A stretch of DNA of 64,000 nucleotides from positions 17,740 through 81,739 of the forward strand of contig JAFPWT010000010.1 in assembly GCA_017394865.1 (NCBI GenBank), read 5' to 3'. The notes below the pieces were generated by a model. It searched no databases, was not told the DNA's origin, and saw only the letters and a program-made list of their open reading frames with translations. The DNA is from Bacteroidales bacterium (GTDB lineage: Bacteria; Bacteroidota; Bacteroidia; Bacteroidales; F082). Both the position numbers and the translations under genes were made by a program. Below are positions 25,376-35,687 of this stretch, in pieces (positions within the stretch are counted from its first letter, which is position 1; every line of letters begins with the position of its first letter).

Positions 25376-27295
25376 TTATAGTTTCTCAAGATTGCGTTTA
25401 ACAAACTCGCTCAAATCCTTGCCCTTCAGCAGGTTCTTCGAGAGTAAAGCGAGGTCGTAGATTTGCCTTATTGTTGCTTCCTGTGCGGCTTCATCCTTGT
25501 CCAACAGGCCCGTGATGACAGGACTATTCGTGTTGAGCATCAAGGTGTAGCTGTCGGGCATGGAGCCATAGAACGACATGGGACCGCCGCCCATGGCTTC
25601 CATCTCCTTCATACGACGCATCCACTCGTTTTGAGTGACCTCCACGGGGGCTGCTTCAGCGCCTTCGTTGCTGAACTCCACGTTGAACTTCACCTTGTCG
25701 ATGACCTTCTCGAAGGCGGTCTTCACGGTTTCCTTTTGCTTGTCATCGAGACCCGAGGCGGCTTCCTTGTCGTCCTTCACGATGAGCTTGTCGACGGGGT
25801 TGGAGTCCACACGGGCGAACATCGTACGGTTGTCGTCGCCTTTCTCGCTTTCCTTTTGCTCGTAGGTGCTGATGAAGTGGGCATCCAGGATGCCGTCCAT
25901 CATCAAGACGTTGTAACCCTTCGCCTTGGCGTTTTCGATGTTGGTGTACTGGTCCTCTTTGTCAGTGGCATAGAGGTAGACGAGGAACTTGTCCTTGTTG
26001 GTCTGCTGCTCTTTGATGAGGTTCTTGTACTCTTCGATGGTGTAGTACTTGTCGTCCACATCCTTGAAAAGGAAGAACTTCTCGGCACGTTCGTAGAATT
26101 TCGGGTCGCTCATCATGCCGTATTCGATGAACACGCGGATGTCGTCCCAGTTCTTTTGGTAGGCCTCGCGGTCTTTCTTGAAGAGCTCTTCCAGTTTCTC
26201 GGCCACCTTCTTGGTGATGTAGGTCGAGATTTTCTTCACGTTCTGGTCGCTTTGCAGGAACGAACGGCTGACGTTCAGCGGGATGTCGGGCGAGTCGATG
26301 ACACCATGCAGCAGTGAAAGGAACTCGGGCAGGATGCCTTCCACCGAGTCGGTGACGAAGACCTCGTTGCAATAGAGCTGGATCTTGTTGCGCTGGAACT
26401 CGTAGCGGTTCTTCACCTTCGGGAAATAGAGGATGCCCGTGAGGTTGAAGGGGTAGTCCACGTTGAGGTGGATGTGGAACAGCGGCTCGCCGAAGTTCAT
26501 CGGATAGAGCACATGGTAGAAGTCGTTGTACTCCTCGTCCTTGATGTCGGTCGGGGCTTTCTTCCACAAAGGAGCGACGTCGTTGATGATCCAAGGCTTC
26601 TCCACTTCCTTGGTCTTGGGCTTGCCATCCTTGTCGGTCTCGCCCTCGATTTCCTCCTGCTCTTTGCGTGTGCCGAACTGAATCGGGATGGGCAGGAACT
26701 TGCAGTATTTGTTGAGCAGTTCGCGGATGCGGCCTTCTTCGAGGAACTCGGCGGAGTCGTTACTAATGTAAAGGATGACATCGGTGCCGCGGTCGCCCTT
26801 CGGGATCTCGTTCATGGTGTACTCTGGGCTGCCGTCGCATTCCCAGATGACGCCGTTCGCGCCTTCTTCCTTGCAGGACTTCGAAATTAGCGAGACCTTG
26901 GATGACACCATAAAGGCGGAATAGAAGCCCAGTCCGAAGTGGCCGATGATGTTGGCGGCTTCGGCCTCGCTTTGTGTCTTGAACTTGGCGATGAACTCCT
27001 CCGCGCCCGAGAAAGCGATTTGGTTGATGTATTTGTCAACTTCTTCGGCGTTCATGCCGATACCGCGGTCGCGCACAGTGAGGGTCTTTTTCTTCTTGTC
27101 AACTTCCACCTTGATGGTGAGGTCTCCGAGTTCGCCTTTGAACTCGCCCGAGGCGGCCAAAGCCTTCAGCTTCTGTGTGGCATCTACAGCGTTACTGATG
27201 ATTTCGCGCAGGAAAATCTCCTGATCCGAATACAAGAACTTCTTGATGACAGGGAAAATGTTTTCTGTCTTTACTCCAATGTTACCTGTTGTCAT
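25376..27295 (-). CDS. htpG: Hsp90-family chaperone HtpG
   Basis: A 639-residue chaperone. The start at 27295 (MTTGNIGVKTENIFPVIKKF) is the family start, and a 25-codon upstream extension is not used. The GHKL ATPase motifs are complete: EIISNAVDATQK (Asn box), RDRGIGMN, IGHFGLGFYSAF and GTDVILY. Middle-domain landmarks include WIINDVAPLW and NVSRSFLQSD with the catalytic Arg region. It folds and protects client proteins in the cytoplasm. It is monocistronic, ends at a shared terminator, and is divergent from the TIR-WD40 gene. Confidence 0.97.
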   Translation of the reverse strand: MTTGNIGVKTENIFPVIKKFLYSDQEIFLREIISNAVDATQKLKALAASGEFKGELGDLTIKVEVDKKKKTLTVRDRGIGMNAEEVDKYINQIAFSGAEEFIAKFKTQSEAEAANIIGHFGLGFYSAFMVSSKVSLISKSCKEEGANGVIWECDGSPEYTMNEIPKGDRGTDVILYISNDSAEFLEEGRIRELLNKYCKFLPIPIQFGTRKEQEEIEGETDKDGKPKTKEVEKPWIINDVAPLWKKAPTDIKDEEYNDFYHVLYPMNFGEPLFHIHLNVDYPFNLTGILYFPKVKNRYEFQRNKIQLYCNEVFVTDSVEGILPEFLSLLHGVIDSPDIPLNVSRSFLQSDQNVKKISTYITKKVAEKLEELFKKDREAYQKNWDDIRVFIEYGMMSDPKFYERAEKFFLFKDVDDKYYTIEEYKNLIKEQQTNKDKFLVYLYATDKEDQYTNIENAKAKGYNVLMMDGILDAHFISTYEQKESEKGDDNRTMFARVDSNPVDKLIVKDDKEAASGLDDKQKETVKTAFEKVIDKVKFNVEFSNEGAEAAPVEVTQNEWMRRMKEMEAMGGGPMSFYGSMPDSYTLMLNTNSPVITGLLDKDEAAQEATIRQIYDLALLSKNLLKGKDLSEFVKRNLEKL

Positions 27296-27380
27296 ATTGT
27301 TATGTTTTTTTGAATTTTCAATGAATGCTCGTCGTTGGTCAAAATATGTGCCACTGACAATAACTGACATTTTGACAAAA

Positions 27381-27412
27381 TTTGGAAATGTGATTGTGTT
27401 TGGTTATCTTTG
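27381..27412 (+). promoter_or_regulatory. Promoter of the TIR-WD40 gene
   Basis: TTTG (27381-27384), 20 bases and TATCTTTG (27405-27412) form a full Bacteroidetes promoter. The start codon follows at 27434, giving a leader of under 20 bases. Confidence 0.7.
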
Positions 27413-27433
27413 TCGCATAGTTTTAACTTAGAT

Positions 27434-30097
27434 ATGGAAAACGACAAGAAATACTACGCCTTCATCAGTTACAAACGCGAGGATGAAAAATGGGCCAAGT
27501 GGCTTCAGCACAAATTGGAGCATTACAAGCTGCCATCCAATCTGAATGGACGTACCGATTTACCCAAGGAGATACGTCCGATCTTCAGAGACCAATCGGA
27601 ATTGGCAGCTGGGGTATTGGCTGATGAGATCCAAAAAGCGCTGGAAGCCTCCAAATACTTGATTGTGATATGTTCGCCCCGTGCTGCCCAATCGCAATGG
27701 GTGGGCAAGGAGGTGCAGTCGTTCATCGACATGGGACGGATCGATAAAATCATTCCGTTTATTGTGGGAGGTACAGCCCATGCACAAAAACCAGAGGACG
27801 AGTGCTTCCCGTCGGCATTGTTGAAGTTGCCCTCGGAGCAGGAATTGCTTGGTGTCAACATTGACGAGATAGGGCGTGATGCCGCTGCCGTGAAGGTAGT
27901 GGCGCAGATGTTCGGGTTGAAGTTTGATACGCTTTGGCAGAGGTATGAGAGAGAGCAAAAAAAGAAACGGAATTGGATTATAGTGGCCAGCATTATAGGA
28001 TTTCTTATTATGTCGGGTGTGGCTTTGTCGATGTATGCACAACGGCAGCAAACCTTGAAAGCTAACTGGAGGATGATGGAGAATCGGGCGAGATTTATAG
28101 CCAAGGTAGCAAATGATTTGGTAGATGAAGGGGACTCTTATACCGCTCAAAGATTGTTGATGGAAGTGATGCCTGAAAATGTTAACAACCCTGTTGATAA
28201 ACCTTATACGATTGAAACAGAAATTGCTCACAGGAAAGCCGCTGGCCATAATACAGCAATACTTTGCGGGCACACTTCCCATGTCTTTTCCGCCACCTTT
28301 GGTCCAGACAGTAAACGCATAGTATCTATTTCATCAGACAGTACTATTCGCATTTGGGATGCCGAGACAGGCAAAGCGCTGAACGTCTTGGAAGGACGCT
28401 ATGATCTTATAGGGTCCGCTGCCATTAGTCCCGATGGCAAGCACATCATTGCGGCTTCGTGGGATAGAACCATTCACATCTGGGATGCTGTGACTGGCCA
28501 TGAACTAAACGCCCTTGTCGGACACGAAAGTTCGATCTATTCCATCGCCTTCAGCCCAGACGGCAATCGAATTGTTTCGGCTTCAGACGGTGGAACTGTT
28601 CGCATTTGGGATGCCGAGACAGGTAAAGAGTTGAGCATCTTGGAAGGACACACTGAAATGGTCAATTCCGCCGCCTTCAGTCCTGACGGCAAGCGAGTCG
28701 TTTCTGCTTCAAACGACGGAACTATTCGTATTTGGGATGCTGTAACCGGCCATGAGCTGAACATACTGGAAGGGCTGGACTGGGTCAATTCTGCCACCTT
28801 CAGTCCCGACGGTAAACGCATCGTTTCGGCTTCAACGGACAGAACAGTCCGCCTCTGGGATGCTGAGACTGGTCATGAACTTAATACCATGGGAAAGTAT
28901 TCTTATGGTATTGTCAATTCCGCCGCTTTCAGTCCCGATGGTAAGCGCATTGTCTCAGCTTCATGGGATGGAATCGTCCACATCTGGGATGCTGAGACAG
29001 GATGGGAGTTGGATGTTTTGGAAGGACACACTGAAGATGTGAAGTCAGCCGCTTTCAGCCCCGACGGCAAGCGAATTGTTTCGGCATCAGATGACAAAAC
29101 TGTCCGTATATGGGATGCTAAGATAGGTTATGAACTGAATGTTCTGGGAGGATACACTGGGGATTTTAAGGAGTTCGCCGTATTCAGCCCCGACGGCAAA
29201 CGTATTGTCTCGACCTTAACAGATAGTACTATCTGTATTTGGGATGCAGAATTGGGAAAGGAATTGAAAACATTAAAAGGACACTCTTACATGGTCAGGT
29301 CTGCTGTCTTCAGCCCTGATGGCAAACGTATAGTTTCGGCTTCAGGTGACAATACTATCCGCATCTGGGATGTCGAGACGGGCGATGAACTGAACATCTT
29401 AACAGGACACACTGAAAGTGTGCAGTCAGCCGCTTTCAGCCCCGACGGAAAATGCATTGTTTCCGCTTCATGGGATGAGACCGTCCGTATATGGGATGCT
29501 AAGACAGGCAATGAACTTAACATCCTGAAAGGACACACTCAATATGTGCGGTCAGCCGCTTTTAGCCCCGATGGCAAGCGAATCGTCTCGGCTTCAGATG
29601 ACCAAACTATCCGTATATGGGATGCCGAAACGGGCGATGTACTAAACCTCATAGAAGGACGCATTGGTCGTGTTCAGTCCGCCGCCTTCAGCCCCGATGG
29701 CAGGTACATCGTTTCGGCCTCAGAAGACAGAACTATACGCATTTGGGATGCCGAGACGGGCAAAGAACTGAACATCCTAACAGGACACACAGGCGCAGTC
29801 TGTTCCGCCGCCTTCAGTCCCGATGGTAAACGCATTGTCTCGGCTTCATGGGACGAAACTATCCGCATCTGGGATGCTGAGGCAGGCAAGGAACTTAACA
29901 TACTAGAAGGTCACACAAGCGTGGTCAACTCCGCAGTCTTCAGTCCAGACGGTAAACGTATTGTTTCGGCTTCAATTGACGGCACCATACGTATTTGGGA
30001 TTTCCCGCCCCTCCAAGACCTCATCGACGAAACCCGTGAGCGTTTCAAAGACCGTCCGCTTACTCCGGAGGAGCGTCACCAATATTACTTGGAATAA
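27434..30097 (+). CDS. Membrane-anchored TIR protein with 14 WD40 repeats
   Basis: An 887-residue protein (ATG at 27434; an in-frame TTG upstream overlaps the -7 box). Residues 6-150 are a TIR domain ([34 protein letters not shown] with Glu93 at the catalytic position). One transmembrane helix follows at about 180-202, then a helical linker, then from about 280 to 855 fourteen consecutive WD40 repeats of about 42 residues with the pattern [27 protein letters not shown]. Fourteen blades would make two seven-bladed propellers. TIR domains cleave NAD-type substrates in bacterial immunity, and the propellers probably sense a partner or assemble the complex. It could instead be a membrane signalling scaffold. 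The repeats are strikingly uniform. Confidence 0.85.
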   Translation: MENDKKYYAFISYKREDEKWAKWLQHKLEHYKLPSNLNGRTDLPKEIRPIFRDQSELAAGVLADEIQKALEASKYLIVICSPRAAQSQWVGKEVQSFIDMGRIDKIIPFIVGGTAHAQKPEDECFPSALLKLPSEQELLGVNIDEIGRDAAAVKVVAQMFGLKFDTLWQRYEREQKKKRNWIIVASIIGFLIMSGVALSMYAQRQQTLKANWRMMENRARFIAKVANDLVDEGDSYTAQRLLMEVMPENVNNPVDKPYTIETEIAHRKAAGHNTAILCGHTSHVFSATFGPDSKRIVSISSDSTIRIWDAETGKALNVLEGRYDLIGSAAISPDGKHIIAASWDRTIHIWDAVTGHELNALVGHESSIYSIAFSPDGNRIVSASDGGTVRIWDAETGKELSILEGHTEMVNSAAFSPDGKRVVSASNDGTIRIWDAVTGHELNILEGLDWVNSATFSPDGKRIVSASTDRTVRLWDAETGHELNTMGKYSYGIVNSAAFSPDGKRIVSASWDGIVHIWDAETGWELDVLEGHTEDVKSAAFSPDGKRIVSASDDKTVRIWDAKIGYELNVLGGYTGDFKEFAVFSPDGKRIVSTLTDSTICIWDAELGKELKTLKGHSYMVRSAVFSPDGKRIVSASGDNTIRIWDVETGDELNILTGHTESVQSAAFSPDGKCIVSASWDETVRIWDAKTGNELNILKGHTQYVRSAAFSPDGKRIVSASDDQTIRIWDAETGDVLNLIEGRIGRVQSAAFSPDGRYIVSASEDRTIRIWDAETGKELNILTGHTGAVCSAAFSPDGKRIVSASWDETIRIWDAEAGKELNILEGHTSVVNSAVFSPDGKRIVSASIDGTIRIWDFPPLQDLIDETRERFKDRPLTPEERHQYYLE
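28271..30001 (+). repeat. Fourteen tandem WD40-encoding repeats of about 126 bases
   Basis: A tandem array inside the TIR-WD40 gene. Each unit encodes one blade. Many adjacent units are highly alike at DNA level (the codons for [12 protein letters not shown] and IRIWDAETG recur almost unchanged), which points to recent expansion or ongoing gene conversion. Unit number could vary between strains, and short-read assemblies may collapse it. Confidence 0.85.
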
Positions 30098-30117
30098 GGC
30101 TTCCTCTTGTAAAAAAC

Positions 30118-30150
30118 AAAACCCCAAAAGTTTTTTAACTCTTGGGGTTT
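30118..30150. terminator. Bidirectional intrinsic terminator
   Basis: AAACCCCAAAAG pairs with CTCTTGGGGTTT around an 8-base T-rich loop (30131-30138), with A- and T-rich flanks. It separates the TIR-WD40 gene from the convergent lipoprotein gene. Confidence 0.75.
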
Positions 30151-30174
30151 GTTGTTAGTGTTTGTTGTCAGCTG

Positions 30175-30603
30175 TTACTCAGCTTCTTCAGTCTCTTCTT
30201 CTTCGCAGCCGAATTCTTCGGTCTTCTGACTAATGAGTTTTTCGTACTCCTCGCTGATCTCATTAAGCTTGGTTTGCTCTTCTTCCGTCATCTTCTGGTC
30301 TTCAGCGTATTCTTTTGCGTTGGCAAGAGCAGAGAAGAAAGCTGTCATATAGGCGCCTTCAATATCGTCGCAGTTTTTGGCTTCGCAGACGGCTTTTGTC
30401 AAGTCGTACAACATATTGTAAGTGTCCACGAACTCATCAGAGCCAGTGACGTCAAGCTTTTGAAGCTCTGTGGCGGCAGGTTCATCGACTTTTACAGTGT
30501 TTTCTTGGTTTTCACCTTCAGTTTTAGTGGTGTTGCTATTGCCGCACTGTGTGAAGGCAAACAGCATCATGCCCGCGAGGGCGATCAAGATGGTTTTTTT
30601 CAT
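30175..30603 (-). CDS. Small acidic lipoprotein
   Basis: A 142-residue protein starting at 30603 (MKKTILIALAG). The signal ends in a lipobox-like FAFTQC (Cys20). The mature part is Asn/Thr-rich at first, then helical and strongly acidic, ending in a run of Glu residues (GCEEEETEEAE). No known domain is visible, so the function is unknown. It is probably anchored to a membrane by its N-terminal lipid. A TATCTTTG box at 30635-30628 precedes the start and a terminator follows. Confidence 0.7.
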   Translation of the reverse strand: MKKTILIALAGMMLFAFTQCGNSNTTKTEGENQENTVKVDEPAATELQKLDVTGSDEFVDTYNMLYDLTKAVCEAKNCDDIEGAYMTAFFSALANAKEYAEDQKMTEEEQTKLNEISEEYEKLISQKTEEFGCEEEETEEAE

Positions 30604-30728
30604 GTTGATAAAGTTTAAAAGAACATGCAAAGATAGTCTATTTTTTAAAAAAAAGAAATTGAATCGTATTTTTTTTCGCTTATTCAATAATTTATACTAC
30701 CTTTGGAACAAAATTAAATGTTGCAACT

Positions 30729-33215
30729 ATGAGAAAACTCTTTACCTTATTCACAATGATGCTCCTGATGGGAAGCACATTCGCTCAAGTACTTGTTAAC
30801 GAGACTTTTGAAACTGGTAATACGGTGGGACAGACCCCCGTGGGCTGGATTGGCGACGGCGGCTGGAAAGCCGGCATCACCATTCCTGACGACAACGAGG
30901 CCCGCGGTAGAAAACCGCACACGGGTGACTGGTACATGTATGCCACCTATAACTCCGACGTGTGGATCTACAAGGAGATCAACGTGACCGCCGGTAGCTA
31001 CTACCGCGTTTCGTTCTGGTACGCCACCTGGCATGTTGATCATTTTGACCTGGAAGTGAAAGCCGGAACAAGCGCCAACCCATCAGCGATGACCATCACA
31101 GCGGTACCTCAGTTCCAAGTCGCCAACGAAGATTACGAACAGACCTCGGGCGTGTTCCAAGCCACCAACACAGGCACCTGCTACGTGGGCTTCCATAGCA
31201 CTGCCACCAACTCGCCGTGGTACCTCTCAATCGACGACGTCATCATTGAGCAGACGGCACAATATTACTTCGATGTGGAACAACTCACCGCTGATACCTC
31301 GGTCTACTTCGGCGAGCCAGCCTACCTGCGCTTCCGCCTCAGTAATACCGGCGAACAGTCTGATACCTACCAGTTCAACAGCACCGGCACCCTGCCGATG
31401 GAGTTCTACCAAAACGGCGCCCAAGTGACCTCTGTGGCTGTACCTTACAACGAGTCTGTAGAACTCGTCGCCAAGACCACCCTGCCCATGACCCTCACCA
31501 ACAACCAGGAGTTGCACGCCACCTTCGACGTGAGCTCGGCTCACGCTGCGACGACATATAACGCTGATTTTGTAATTACCGCGATGGAACCTGTCAGCAA
31601 CTACCCGCTGACAGAAGGCTTCGAAAACGACTTCGTGCCGTTTGGCTGGCAGAACCACATCCTCAGCGGCAGCTACGCCTACGACCGCATCACCAGCGGC
31701 ACCACACCAACCGCCATGCCACACGAGGGGAGCCAGTATATGGCACGCTTCTACACCTACACCAACGCTGAAGGCAACGCCGCTGACTTGGTCTCACCGA
31801 AACTCTCACTCAACGCCACCGACAATATGGTGACTTTCTGGGTGTTCCGCAATAGCAACCACAACATCAATCGTGCCGACCGTTTTAACGTGTATTACAA
31901 CACTGAGCCGAAATCAGAAGGCGGTCAGTTGCTTGGTACTATCCACCGCTGCACCTTCATGGAACCCGTGGTGGCCGACGAGGACGACTGGTACGAATAC
32001 TCCTTTACCTTCGATAGCCCGACAGGCTACGGTTTTGTCATCTTCGAAGCCGTCAGCGGCTACGGATGGAACCTCTATCTCGACGACATCACCATCAACA
32101 CCACCACGGTCGACAACATTCCTCCCGCGCTGATCTCCCTGAAAGGAAACCAGGAGTATGCCGACACCGAGATGAACCTCAGGCTGCGCGCCTATGATGC
32201 TACGGGTATGCCAGCCTCACTCAGTGCATCCTATACCATCGACGGCGTGAGCCATGACTTGACGTTCAATCAGATGAAGGGCAATTACGACTATACTGCC
32301 TCCATTCCCGCCCAACCCAACCATACCACAGGCTCGCTGGTGGTGACTCTCGTCGACGATTTGGGCAACAGCGCTGACACCGATCTCATCGCCTTGCATT
32401 GGGACTACCAACGTCCGTTGCTTTATGAGACCTTCGATGAATGCGACATCATGTCGCTCCCCGAAGGCTGGACCCGCGACGGCAATCCCACATGGTTCGA
32501 CTGGTATGTGGAAGGCACCGTGTATTACACCGACTATTATGATAACGACTACGTGGTGACACCGCATAGTGGCAACCGACAAGCTGTGCTCGAATGGGAC
32601 GATACGGAGGAGCCTGTGGCGCAAGACCAGACCTTGATCAGTCCCGTGATCCCCATCACTGAACCTACTGTGCTCACTTTCTGGACTTGGGCGCAATATG
32701 GCACCGACGGCTATGACCATTTTGTGGTCAGAGTCTATGACTGCTACAACGGCACTTGGGAAGACAAATGGGATGTGGCCGATATGCCTAGCGGTCAGAT
32801 CAACGCCTATCAAGAGCCCATCTCCATCAACCTCGATTCATATATCGGACATAACATTAAGCTCGGCTTCCGAGGCTACAATACCTATGGTGAATGGCTC
32901 GCCTTCGACTGGTTTATCGATGATGTGAAAGTCATCGTAACGGATACCGTGGGTGGTCCTAATGTGGGTGTCATCGAATCTGCTGTGAATGACATGCGCC
33001 TCTATCCGAACCCTGCAAAAGACCAGTTCCGTGTCGATTCCAAGACGAAGATCAGCCAGATGGAGATTGTTTCCGCCAATGGCGCTATGGTCGAAAACAA
33101 GAAGATCAACGACTATGTCATCGAATACAATCTAGAAGGATATTCTAAGGGTATCTACTTTATTCGCCTGATCACCGATGAAGGTGTGATTGTTAAAAAG
33201 ATTGTTATAGAATAG
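30729..33215 (+). CDS. T9SS cargo with choice-of-anchor J/cleaved-adhesin modules
   Basis: An 828-residue secreted protein: signal peptide (ends TFAQ, residue about 20), then three similar beta-sandwich modules starting with NETFETGNTVGQTPVGW, EGFENDFVPFGWQNH and ETFDECDIMSLPEGWTRDG. These are choice-of-anchor J or cleaved-adhesin type, related to MAM/CBM jelly rolls, and are separated by Ig-like linkers. A T9SS type A sorting domain closes the protein (MRLYPNPAKDQFRVDS, YSKGIYFIRLITDEG). In Porphyromonas such modules bind haemoglobin or matrix proteins. Here the ligand is unknown. The -7 box TACCTTTG is at 30698-30705. It lies 16 bases before the C10 protease gene, so both are probably exported together. 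Confidence 0.8.
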   Translation: MRKLFTLFTMMLLMGSTFAQVLVNETFETGNTVGQTPVGWIGDGGWKAGITIPDDNEARGRKPHTGDWYMYATYNSDVWIYKEINVTAGSYYRVSFWYATWHVDHFDLEVKAGTSANPSAMTITAVPQFQVANEDYEQTSGVFQATNTGTCYVGFHSTATNSPWYLSIDDVIIEQTAQYYFDVEQLTADTSVYFGEPAYLRFRLSNTGEQSDTYQFNSTGTLPMEFYQNGAQVTSVAVPYNESVELVAKTTLPMTLTNNQELHATFDVSSAHAATTYNADFVITAMEPVSNYPLTEGFENDFVPFGWQNHILSGSYAYDRITSGTTPTAMPHEGSQYMARFYTYTNAEGNAADLVSPKLSLNATDNMVTFWVFRNSNHNINRADRFNVYYNTEPKSEGGQLLGTIHRCTFMEPVVADEDDWYEYSFTFDSPTGYGFVIFEAVSGYGWNLYLDDITINTTTVDNIPPALISLKGNQEYADTEMNLRLRAYDATGMPASLSASYTIDGVSHDLTFNQMKGNYDYTASIPAQPNHTTGSLVVTLVDDLGNSADTDLIALHWDYQRPLLYETFDECDIMSLPEGWTRDGNPTWFDWYVEGTVYYTDYYDNDYVVTPHSGNRQAVLEWDDTEEPVAQDQTLISPVIPITEPTVLTFWTWAQYGTDGYDHFVVRVYDCYNGTWEDKWDVADMPSGQINAYQEPISINLDSYIGHNIKLGFRGYNTYGEWLAFDWFIDDVKVIVTDTVGGPNVGVIESAVNDMRLYPNPAKDQFRVDSKTKISQMEIVSANGAMVENKKINDYVIEYNLEGYSKGIYFIRLITDEGVIVKKIVIE

Positions 33216-33231
33216 TAAATAGTAATAGGGT

Positions 33232-35685
33232 ATGAGACGCTATGTTCTTTTTCTTGCTCTCTTTGGGATAATTTTGACGTCAATGGCTGCACCTGTCAGC
33301 CGTGACGAGGCTTCAGCGTTGGTTGCTTCATTTTTGAAACAACGTTCTGTGAATGAGGTTGAAACTGAGTTTGACCATTTTTATATTTTTACTGGCGAGC
33401 AAGGTTTTGTTATCATTTCGGCTGACGACTGCGTGATGCCTGTGTTGGGCTATTCCTATGAGGGTAGTTTTCCTGCTGGGGCCATACCGGAACACGTTAT
33501 TGGCTGGCTGCGCTCATATGACCAAAATATCCAAGCTTTGGAAGAGGCTAGGGTAGAGACTCCAGAGGAAATCAAGGAAGCTTGGGCTTTGCTTAGGAAC
33601 GAGGGCGTACTACCGCAACGTGACAGTAAGTCGGTGGATCCGCTGATTGCAACGCAGTGGGGCCAACGTGCTCCTTATAATGATTTGTGTCCTTCGGGCA
33701 CTGTGACAGGATGTGTTGCCACGTCGATGGCTCAGATCATGAAGTATTGGGAGTTCCCGAATCGAGGTACAGGGAGTTATTCCTATTATCATTATACTCT
33801 TGGCAATCTGTCGGCCAATTTTGGCGCTACGGTTTATGACTGGGACAACATGCCGAAGATGGGCTATTCATCGAGTCCCGAGTCCGTCAAGCTGGCTTTG
33901 TCCACTTTGATGTACCACTGTGGCGTCTCGGTTGATATGGTTTATGGAACGGAGGTCAGTGGGTCGTCGCCGGTACTGGTTCCGAATGCCTTGTCTACCT
34001 ATTTTGGTTATGCTTCTACTGTCACTTATTACGCCCAAGATGAGTTCACCAACCAAGGCTGGCTGTCGCTTTTGAAAGGTGAACTTGATGCGGCTAGACC
34101 GATTTTGTATAGCGGTGACTCAAATGACGGAGAAGCAGGTCACGCCTTTGTTTGTGATGGCTATTCGAACCAGAATTATTTCCATTTCAACTGGGGATGG
34201 AACGGTTCGTACGATGGCTTCTTTGCGATAGGCGCTTTGACTCCGGGAAGTAATCTCTTTTCGTATAATAATGACGCCGTCATCGGCATCCAACCCTCGT
34301 CATACCAGTTGTCTGCTCCAACCAACCTGGCTGCTCATGTGGGTGATGAAGGTGTGAATCTGTCGTGGAACGGCGTGAGCGGAGCATCGTATTACAAGGT
34401 TTATCGCGACGACGAGCTTATTGCTGCGCATGTAAATAACACAAGTTATACGGATGCTGCTCAGTCGTTGGTTGGGGTGCATGGGTATTACGTGAAAGCT
34501 GTCAACTCCAATGGCGATCGTTCTCCGAGGTCATCGGAAGTGGTTGCGGAAGTGCAATTTCAGGCACCTGCTCCGGTTGATCTTGAGGTGGAATTGTGGG
34601 ACAATAACATAGGCGTGGAGGTTTCGTGGGGCATGCCTTTTGGCGATGCACCAGTGATGTCATATGGTACTAGTACACAGATGGTCTCAAGCTACGGTTA
34701 CAATGGCAACTATACCTATTGGGGACAATATTTCCCACCTGAGAAATCTTCGGAATATGCAGGTCTGTCCATCTCAAAAGTCCGAATCTATGTCAAGAAC
34801 ACGGGGGTCTATACTTTGTATCTTGGCAAAGGAGGTCCTGGCTCGATGACGGATGTGGTGTATCAGAGGGCATATACGATGAACGATACAGGGTGGCATG
34901 ACCTTTCTTTGAGTACGCCGTTGGAACTCGACTATACAAATGGTTTTTGGGTGATGCTCAGTACGCCTAGTTCTGTTGCTTATCCTGCTGCATATTGTTC
35001 ATATGACGGCGACGGACTGGAGTATGCCTCGTTCATCTCAACCAATATGACGTCGCTCCTCTCGATGTCCGATAGGCAAATCTCTTGGCTGATCAGAGTT
35101 TGCTTTACCGACGAGGCTTTCACCTATAATGTCTCAAGAAATGGCGAACTATTGGTTTCGGGGCTTACAGAGAAATACTTTGCTGACACCGATGCTTATG
35201 CTGGCACGCTCATCTATCAGGTGTGGGCTTCCTACAAGGGAGTGGAGTCGGGACATAAAACCTCATACGCCATCGATGTGGTTACGATCGACGTTGTCTG
35301 CGATCCTATGGACGGAACAGCGTATGGTGGTGGCTTGGCCGAGGTGGGGAGAGAGGTGGATGTATACGCCGTTCCCAAACCAGGTAAGGAGTTCCTATGT
35401 TGGAAAGAAAACGATGTGGTGGTGAGCACGAGCCAAACCTATTCCTTTATCGTCGAAGGTGACAGACAGTTGCAAGCTTGTTTCTCTGGTACCGGCATCG
35501 ACGAAGACGACGATGCGTCAGTTGTCCTCAAGGTTGAAGTGCTCAACCTCAACGGAGTGAAGCTGATGACGCTTGAAGGGGACAACCTCGACTGGAGAAA
35601 TCGCCTTGAAGGCTATGCCAAAGGGGTGTATCTGCTTCAAATCACTACCGATAAGGGCGTGATAATAAAGAAAGTAGTGTTGTAG
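33232..35685 (+). CDS. C10-family (streptopain-like) secreted cysteine protease
   Basis: An 817-residue protein with a signal peptide (ends SMAA), a Spi-like inhibitory prodomain (about 20-135) and the C10 catalytic domain (about 136-360). The nucleophile is Cys in GTVTGCVATSMAQIMKYW, the general base is His in EAGHAFVCDGY, and the oxyanion region is FNWGWNGSYDGFF. One fibronectin type III-like module follows (about 365-440), then a beta-sandwich region and an InlB-like repeat (VCDPMDGTAYGGGLAEVG). The end (LNLNGVKLMT, YAKGVYLLQITTDKG, IIKKVVL) is a T9SS sorting domain that lacks the usual YPNPA motif. Homologues (SpeB, PrtT, interpain) degrade host proteins and complement. Confidence 0.85.
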   Translation: MRRYVLFLALFGIILTSMAAPVSRDEASALVASFLKQRSVNEVETEFDHFYIFTGEQGFVIISADDCVMPVLGYSYEGSFPAGAIPEHVIGWLRSYDQNIQALEEARVETPEEIKEAWALLRNEGVLPQRDSKSVDPLIATQWGQRAPYNDLCPSGTVTGCVATSMAQIMKYWEFPNRGTGSYSYYHYTLGNLSANFGATVYDWDNMPKMGYSSSPESVKLALSTLMYHCGVSVDMVYGTEVSGSSPVLVPNALSTYFGYASTVTYYAQDEFTNQGWLSLLKGELDAARPILYSGDSNDGEAGHAFVCDGYSNQNYFHFNWGWNGSYDGFFAIGALTPGSNLFSYNNDAVIGIQPSSYQLSAPTNLAAHVGDEGVNLSWNGVSGASYYKVYRDDELIAAHVNNTSYTDAAQSLVGVHGYYVKAVNSNGDRSPRSSEVVAEVQFQAPAPVDLEVELWDNNIGVEVSWGMPFGDAPVMSYGTSTQMVSSYGYNGNYTYWGQYFPPEKSSEYAGLSISKVRIYVKNTGVYTLYLGKGGPGSMTDVVYQRAYTMNDTGWHDLSLSTPLELDYTNGFWVMLSTPSSVAYPAAYCSYDGDGLEYASFISTNMTSLLSMSDRQISWLIRVCFTDEAFTYNVSRNGELLVSGLTEKYFADTDAYAGTLIYQVWASYKGVESGHKTSYAIDVVTIDVVCDPMDGTAYGGGLAEVGREVDVYAVPKPGKEFLCWKENDVVVSTSQTYSFIVEGDRQLQACFSGTGIDEDDDASVVLKVEVLNLNGVKLMTLEGDNLDWRNRLEGYAKGVYLLQITTDKGVIIKKVVL

Positions 35686-35687
35686 CA

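Noticed and set aside
25463-26317. Long plus-strand open frame of 284 codons
   Set aside because: It lies antisense to htpG, whose motifs are complete. Its composition (Val/Leu/His-rich) is that of a reverse-frame shadow.
28271-30001. Regular DNA repeats that could suggest a CRISPR array or satellite
   Set aside because: The unit is about 126 bases, in frame throughout, and each encodes a WD40 blade. There are no short repeats with unique spacers.
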